From the NCBI GenBank assembly GCA_003022905.1, contig PXSE01000062.1, positions 1-9,343 on the forward strand: 9,343 nucleotides of DNA, in the 5' to 3' direction. Every line of letters starts with the position of its first letter. Position 1 is the first letter of the stretch. The DNA comes from Halobacteriales archaeon QS_9_68_42. Its GTDB lineage: Archaea > Halobacteriota > Halobacteria > Halobacteriales > Haloarculaceae. A program made the position numbers and the translations under genes. Of this stretch, positions 6,630-9,343 are shown piece by piece. Below the pieces are notes generated by a model. The model had not been told where the DNA came from, ran no database searches, and saw only the letters and a list, made by a program, of their open reading frames with translations.

Positions 6630-6651
6630 CGAGACCCGGCCGGCCGTCTCG
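6630..6651. terminator. Hairpin between convergent genes
   Basis: CGAGAC (6630-6635) pairs with GTCTCG (6646-6651) around a ten-base CCGG-rich loop. It lies between the stop of the membrane protein pair and the stop of the minus-strand gene, so it could end transcripts from either side. There is no T-run, so this is weak. Confidence 0.3.
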
Positions 6652-6672
6652 CGGGATTGCACGACTCACTAG

Positions 6673-7206
6673 TCAGGCGCCCCGCTCGGGGTCGACGGGG
6701 AAGACGACGGCCCCGCGGGCGGGGTCCAGCCACCGGAGCGCGCGGACGACGGCCTCCGAGTCGGGCGCCGAAACGTCGCGGACGGTGCGAGCGCCGGCCA
6801 GCCACCCCCGAAGGTAGGCGGCGTCGGCTTCGTCGTCGTGGGCGACGAGGGCGCCGCGGCGCCGGCCGCCGGCGCGCCGGAGTGCGAACACGAGGTACCG
6901 GCGGACGGAGAAGTCGGACGCGACGACGTACAGCGCCTCGTGCTCCAGGGGGTCGACCCGGGCACACACCTCGCCGAACGAGAGGCCCGTCGCCAGGGGG
7001 TCGGGGTCGACGGCGGTCCGGGCGTCGTCGGCGAGGCGGCCGCCGGCCGAGTCCAGTAGGTCGGCGGCGCGGGCCCGCGCCCACCCGGCCTCCGGCGGCC
7101 CGCCGAACGGCGTCTCCGGCGTGATAGCGGCAGGGTCGACGCCCCAGTGGGCGTAGTGGAGGTCGTAGCCGTCGCGGTCGTAGGCGACCAGCGTCCGGTG
7201 TCCCAT
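6673..7206 (-). CDS. Haloarchaeal conserved protein, MGHR type (probably DUF6735)
   Basis: The predicted soluble protein has 177 residues. It opens MGHRTLVAYDRDGYDLHYAH, followed by WG, an opening I associate with a haloarchaea-only family of unknown function, probably DUF6735. The middle has GLSFGEVCARVDPLEHEALYVV, here as GLSFGEVC then EALYVVASDFSVRRYLVFA, and the end DPARGAVVFPV. No catalytic motif or membrane segment is seen. ATG 7206 is preferred over the in-frame ATG at 7233, because the family starts with MGHR and because the upstream ATG lies inside a TATA-like GTTTATG centred 28 bases before 7206. It stands alone and converges with the small membrane protein pair. Confidence 0.8.
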   Translation of the reverse strand: MGHRTLVAYDRDGYDLHYAHWGVDPAAITPETPFGGPPEAGWARARAADLLDSAGGRLADDARTAVDPDPLATGLSFGEVCARVDPLEHEALYVVASDFSVRRYLVFALRRAGGRRRGALVAHDDEADAAYLRGWLAGARTVRDVSAPDSEAVVRALRWLDPARGAVVFPVDPERGA

Positions 7207-7228
7207 GGGACGGATGGCCGCGTCATCG

Positions 7229-7238
7229 GTCATAAACC
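7229..7238 (-). promoter_or_regulatory. Probable TATA element of the MGHR gene
   Basis: On the minus strand GGGTTTATGACC contains the TATA-like GTTTATG (7237-7231), centred 28 bases before ATG 7206. The element contains the other candidate ATG, which therefore is probably not transcribed. Confidence 0.6.
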
Positions 7239-7388
7239 CGCGCAGGCGTTGCGGCGACCGCGCGAGTCGTTCCGGACGACCCGCTTGACCCAGAGGTCGT
7301 GCCGGCGAACGCGGCAGTCAGCATCAGGCGCGGCCGTCGGGCGTCTCGGCTCTCCGGAGTCCGGACTTCGATCGTGTCGAGGATGCCG

Positions 7389-7736
7389 TTACCCGGCCTG
7401 CCTGACCCGCTCCAGCAGCTCGCTCGGGCTGAACGGCTTGGCGACGTACCCGGCGCCATCGGGAACCTCGGCCTCCTCCTGCCCCGTGAGAAACAGTACC
7501 GTTGCCGTCGAGAGCCGGTCGTTCTCGCGGACCCGCTCGTACAATTCGAGGCCGTCGACGTGCGGGAGCGAGACGTCGAGCAGGAGAACGTCGGGGCGAG
7601 GTCCGGACTGGAGCCGTTCCCAGCAGGCCCGGCCGTCCGCGAACGACTCGACGGCGAACTCCTCGTCGAGGGTTCGCACGACGAGTCCCCGGACGTCGGC
7701 GTCGTCCTCTGCCAGCACGACCTGGCGCTCCGTCAT
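7389..7736 (-). CDS. Single-domain response regulator (receiver)
   Basis: The predicted protein has 115 residues and is a receiver domain only. It would take a phosphoryl group from a sensor kinase and pass the signal by protein contact. The key residues are present: the acidic cluster Glu10-Asp11-Asp12 (VVLAEDDAD), the phospho-acceptor Asp54 (DVLLLDVSLP), Thr84 (LFLTG) and Lys100 (YVAKPF). The final helix LLERVRQAG closes the fold, and TAA follows, so no output domain is attached. No histidine kinase lies next to it in the window, so it is an orphan. A TATA-like element about 29 bases before the ATG suggests its own leaderless transcript. Confidence 0.93.
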   Translation of the reverse strand: MTERQVVLAEDDADVRGLVVRTLDEEFAVESFADGRACWERLQSGPRPDVLLLDVSLPHVDGLELYERVRENDRLSTATVLFLTGQEEAEVPDGAGYVAKPFSPSELLERVRQAG

Positions 7737-7760
7737 ACCGGCCGAACGCGTCCGACGCCG

Positions 7761-7770
7761 TTGTATCTAT
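7761..7770 (-). promoter_or_regulatory. Probable TATA element of the response regulator
   Basis: On the minus strand ATAGATACAA (7770-7761) is centred about 29 bases before ATG 7736, in otherwise GC-rich DNA. Confidence 0.5.
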
Positions 7771-7937
7771 CGGTGCGACTCGCCCGAAGAGAGCGTCGAA
7801 CCACCGGGAGACGCCGGTATCGGTCCCGCGGTGAGCCGGCCGACGATGTGACCCCCGGCGCGTCGTGAACGGCGTAACTGCGCTGCGAGCGGCCTACGGG
7901 TCGCTCCGACGGCCAATCTGACGGCTCACCTAATTAA

Positions 7938-7997
7938 GGCGGAGGCTCCACCCTCAAGGAGTGCAGCGCTTCCGGCCCCCGGCGGAAGCACAAGTAA
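7938..7997 (+). pseudogene. tnpB C-terminal tail, first remnant
   Basis: Only the last 19 or so codons remain: the frame reads GGGSTLKECSASGPRRKHK and stops at TAA 7995-7997. A stop (TAA 7935-7937) directly precedes it in the same frame, so nothing upstream is left. The STLKE pattern followed by a small-residue tail resembles the ends of haloarchaeal TnpB proteins as I remember them. It is too short for a firm call. Confidence 0.4.
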
Positions 7998-8010
7998 GTA
8001 GGGTGGGGAG
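7947..8010 (+). repeat. Nested hairpins at the first TnpB right end
   Basis: CCACCCT (7948-7954) can pair with AGGGTGG (8000-8006). Inside it GCTTCCG (7968-7974) pairs with CGGAAGC (7983-7989) around an eight-base loop. The stack spans the tnpB stop codon and the right-end motif, the place where the guide RNA (omega RNA) scaffold of TnpB lies. It may be a remnant of that RNA. Confidence 0.45.
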
Positions 8011-8076
8011 AAAGCCGACACGAATGGAGGGTCTCGGTGTGCGTGGTGCTGGCGACGGGGTCGAAACCATACCTTT

Positions 8077-8367
8077 TTGCCGAAACCACTCATACTCAAC
8101 CGTGCAAGCCTCGGCAGGCACACGTTCTGGCGAGGTGGGGCGCACGTAAACCGTCCCTTGATGTCGGGGCCACAGTGTGGACACCGACAATTAAAGCAGG
8201 AGTGTCGCAGACGGTCCGAATCAATCCAAGGCGGCGTAGCAACCTACGTGCGCTGTTCGGCCGGGATGACGCGACTGCAACGAAGGTCGCGCCTCGTCCA
8301 TGCACGGGGGCCAGGGCCGAAACCGCTGTGGGAACGCCCCGCCCTCAACGAGCAAAACCCCCTGTAG
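8077..8367 (+). pseudogene. tnpB C-terminal region, second remnant, frameshifted
   Basis: Parts of a TnpB-like zinc ribbon seem present in one frame. SGPQCGH (8164-8184) looks like a first knuckle whose first Cys has become Gly, and YVRCSAG looks like a second knuckle that also lost a Cys. The frame ends PALNEQNPL and TAG at 8365-8367. An overlapping frame (to 8390) reads ATATKVAPRPCTGARAETAV followed by GTP, which seems the better match for the region just before the tail, so a one-base shift near 8335-8345 is likely. No N-terminal RuvC-like part is present. GTCGG...CCACA-G-TGTGG...CCGAC (8163-8188) also forms a hairpin here. Confidence 0.4.
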
Positions 8368-8391
8368 GTGAGCGACGTAGGATGGGGTAGT

Positions 8392-8982
8392 TTACTTGCC
8401 GTGGCGGTTGTTGGCGCGGACGCTCGGGCGGGTCTTCTCGGTGCCCGTGCCGCGGGTCCGCTGGCCGCGGCCGCGCTGGCCCGCCGAGGTCCGGCCGCGG
8501 TGGGCGCGGCCGCGCTGGCTGTCGTCGCAGATCCAGCCCAGGTCGTCGTCGTTCCGGATAGCGCTGTGCTCCGGGTCCAGCAGGATGGCCTCGAACCACT
8601 TCTGGGAGCCGTCCTCCCCGACCCAGTAAGAGTTCAGGACGCGCAGGTTGCGGAACTTCCGGCCGGCGCGCTCCTCGGCGATGCGCTGGAGGTTCGTCCG
8701 GCGGGTGATCTTGTTGACGCCCTGGCGCTTCGAGCGGCGACCGGCCTTGAACCGCTGCTTGCGGGCGCTGCCCTTCCGGACCGACACTCGGGCGACGACG
8801 ACGCCCTGTTTGGCCTTGTAGCCGAGCGAGCGGGCCCTGTCCAGCCGTGTCGGGCGGTCGACGCGTTCGATTGCGCCCTGGTCGCGCCACTCCTGCTGGC
8901 GCTGCCACTGTAGTTCTGCGAGCTTTCCTTCCTTCGGCGTCTTCCACGCCTCGCGGATGTGCGAGTAGAAGCTTCGTGCCAT
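8392..8982 (-). CDS. rpl15e: 50S ribosomal protein L15e
   Basis: L15e is a basic protein of the archaeal and eukaryotic large ribosomal subunit and binds 23S rRNA. The predicted 196 residues match the usual archaeal length. It opens MARSFYSHIREAWKTPKEGK, has the conserved LGYKAKQGVVVARVSVRKG and RVLNSYWVGEDGSQKWFEAI, then LLDPEHSAI, and ends in a basic RG-rich tail. ATG 8982 is the family start. An in-frame GTG at 9042 would add 20 residues not found in the family. Unlike its neighbours it has a ribosome-binding-like GGTGA (minus strand, 8992-8988) six bases before the ATG. The best TATA-like element is about 137 bases upstream, which implies a leader of about 110 bases. Its stop codon lies only four bases from the second TnpB right end. 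Confidence 0.98.
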   Translation of the reverse strand: MARSFYSHIREAWKTPKEGKLAELQWQRQQEWRDQGAIERVDRPTRLDRARSLGYKAKQGVVVARVSVRKGSARKQRFKAGRRSKRQGVNKITRRTNLQRIAEERAGRKFRNLRVLNSYWVGEDGSQKWFEAILLDPEHSAIRNDDDLGWICDDSQRGRAHRGRTSAGQRGRGQRTRGTGTEKTRPSVRANNRHGK

Positions 8983-8987
8983 GATTT

Positions 8988-9039
8988 TCACCACGGGCGT
9001 TGCGTGGTTCAACTCCCGGCGGCCGTTGGCCGCGGGAGT
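8988..9039 (-). promoter_or_regulatory. Two hairpins in the rpl15e leader, one covering the ribosome-binding site
   Basis: On the minus strand the first hairpin is ACTCCCG-CGGCC-AAC-GGCCG-C-CGGGAGT (9039-9012), 12 base pairs with a one-base bulge. The second is ACCACG...CGTGGT (9008-9003 with 8995-8990) around a seven-base loop. Its 3' arm contains GGT of the GGTGA ribosome-binding sequence. Folding would hide that site, an arrangement used for autoregulation by ribosomal proteins. The function here is inferred. Confidence 0.5.
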
Positions 9040-9115
9040 CACATCCCGACCTGCGTGTACAGGCGCCCGCTGGTGCCCGTCGTCCAGCGAGTCGTCGGTG
9101 ATTCCCCACGACAGC

Positions 9116-9123
9116 GGTTAAGC
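9116..9123 (-). promoter_or_regulatory. Probable rpl15e TATA element
   Basis: On the minus strand GCTTAACC (9123-9116) is the most AT-rich element upstream of rpl15e and would place the transcript start near 9092. A weaker GTTGAA (9013-9008) lies 28 bases before the ATG, so a leaderless start cannot be excluded. Confidence 0.4.
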
Positions 9124-9203
9124 GCTTCGAAACGGCGCGCACTCCGTTCCTCGGTCGTTCCGGCTGACGGGTGCCGGTTCCGGGGGAACGGCCCGCCGTG
9201 TCG

Positions 9204-9343
9204 TCAGCCCCGGACCGACAGCGACAGGCCGACGAGGACGCCGGCCACGAGGGCCGCGACGAGGAGCGCCACGCCCTCGGCCGTCGAGATGCTGCCGCCG
9301 AGTTCGCCGCTCCGGCGGGCCGCGCGCACGAGGTCGGTGCCGG
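9204..9343 (-). CDS. Membrane protein, C-terminal fragment
   Basis: The minus-strand frame is open from the window edge to TGA at 9206-9204 and encodes the last 45 residues of a gene that starts outside. A polar stretch (TDLVRAARRSGELGGSISTA) is followed by one hydrophobic helix (EGVALLVAALVAGVLVGLSL) and the short tail SVRG. The family cannot be named from this piece. Its orientation is the same as rpl15e and it lies about 80 bases upstream of the rpl15e promoter. Confidence 0.6.
   Translation of the reverse strand, partial: GTDLVRAARRSGELGGSISTAEGVALLVAALVAGVLVGLSLSVRG

Larger units (their letters stand above)
7938..8388 (+). mobile_element. Remnants of two IS1341-type (TnpB) elements
   Basis: No intact gene lies between the response regulator and rpl15e. 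Two stretches look like the 3' ends of haloarchaeal TnpB elements. The first ends with a peptide GGSTLKECSASG and stop at 7997, followed by GTAGGGTGGGG (7998-8008). The second ends ALNEQNPL and stop at 8365-8367, followed by GTAGGATGGGG (8377-8387). I recall such tails and a trailing GTAGG-TGGGG from haloarchaeal TnpB loci. The shared right-end sequence in both copies is visible here. A T-run and ACCATACC near 8067-8078 could be an old left end or promoter. The bodies of both genes are deleted or decayed. Annotation rests on short matches, so it is uncertain. Confidence 0.5.

Noticed and set aside
7147..7868. Plus-strand open frames of 234 and 189 codons
   Set aside because: They lie opposite the response regulator and its upstream region, and read as low-complexity Arg/Ser-rich sequence with no recognisable domain.
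7920..8390. Possible RNase P RNA, SRP RNA or tRNA
   Set aside because: The region has hairpins but I could not find the conserved RNase P core, the SRP helix 8 motif or a cloverleaf with a T-loop, so the TnpB remnant reading was preferred.
8983..9042. GTG start adding 20 residues to L15e
   Set aside because: The family begins at MARSFY, and the extension would run through the strong leader hairpin.
1..9343. CRISPR array or intact insertion sequence
   Set aside because: No regularly spaced repeat series was seen, and no intact transposase gene or terminal inverted repeats were found.

Overview
The window looks like chromosomal DNA of a haloarchaeon (class Halobacteria). GC is high (about 75% in a row of mutS counted by hand). 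The proteins are strongly acidic, rich in Asp and Glu, and use GTG and ATG starts. The clearest family matches (archaeal L15e, NucS/EndoMS, a halophilic MutS1, an MGHR-type haloarchaeal protein) all point the same way. Most genes have a TATA-like element about 28 bases before the start codon, as expected for leaderless haloarchaeal transcripts.

Layout, left to right. 2-262 (+) is the C-terminal end of an AMP-forming acyl-CoA synthetase. 263-516 is a non-coding stretch with palindromes and direct repeats, ending in the mutS promoter. 517-3165 (+) is mutS, 3239-3763 (+) a Bcp/PrxQ-like peroxiredoxin, and 3822-5135 (+) an Mrr-type nuclease fused to an eight-ligand zinc finger and a C-terminal membrane helix. 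It converges on nucS (5132-5830, -), and the two genes share one CTAG as both stop codons. 5989-6309 and 6306-6623 (+) are two small membrane proteins coupled by a GTGA overlap, at visibly lower GC than the rest. 6673-7206 (-) is a haloarchaeal protein of unknown function, and 7389-7736 (-) a single-domain response regulator. 7938-8388 holds no intact gene but appears to carry the decayed 3' ends of two TnpB (IS1341-type) elements. 8392-8982 (-) is rpl15e with an apparently structured leader, and 9204-9343 (-) is the C-terminus of a membrane protein that runs off the window.

Genome maintenance is the theme of the left half. MutS recognises mismatches, NucS cuts mismatched DNA by an unrelated mechanism, a peroxiredoxin removes peroxides, and a putatively membrane-tethered Mrr nuclease may act on foreign or modified DNA. 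The genes appear to be separately promoted, so they are neighbours rather than a single operon. The most unusual items are the Mrr/FYVE-like zinc finger/tail-anchor fusion, the low-GC membrane protein pair, the hairpin leader of rpl15e, and the tandem TnpB right ends beside rpl15e. No CRISPR array, tRNA or rRNA was found.
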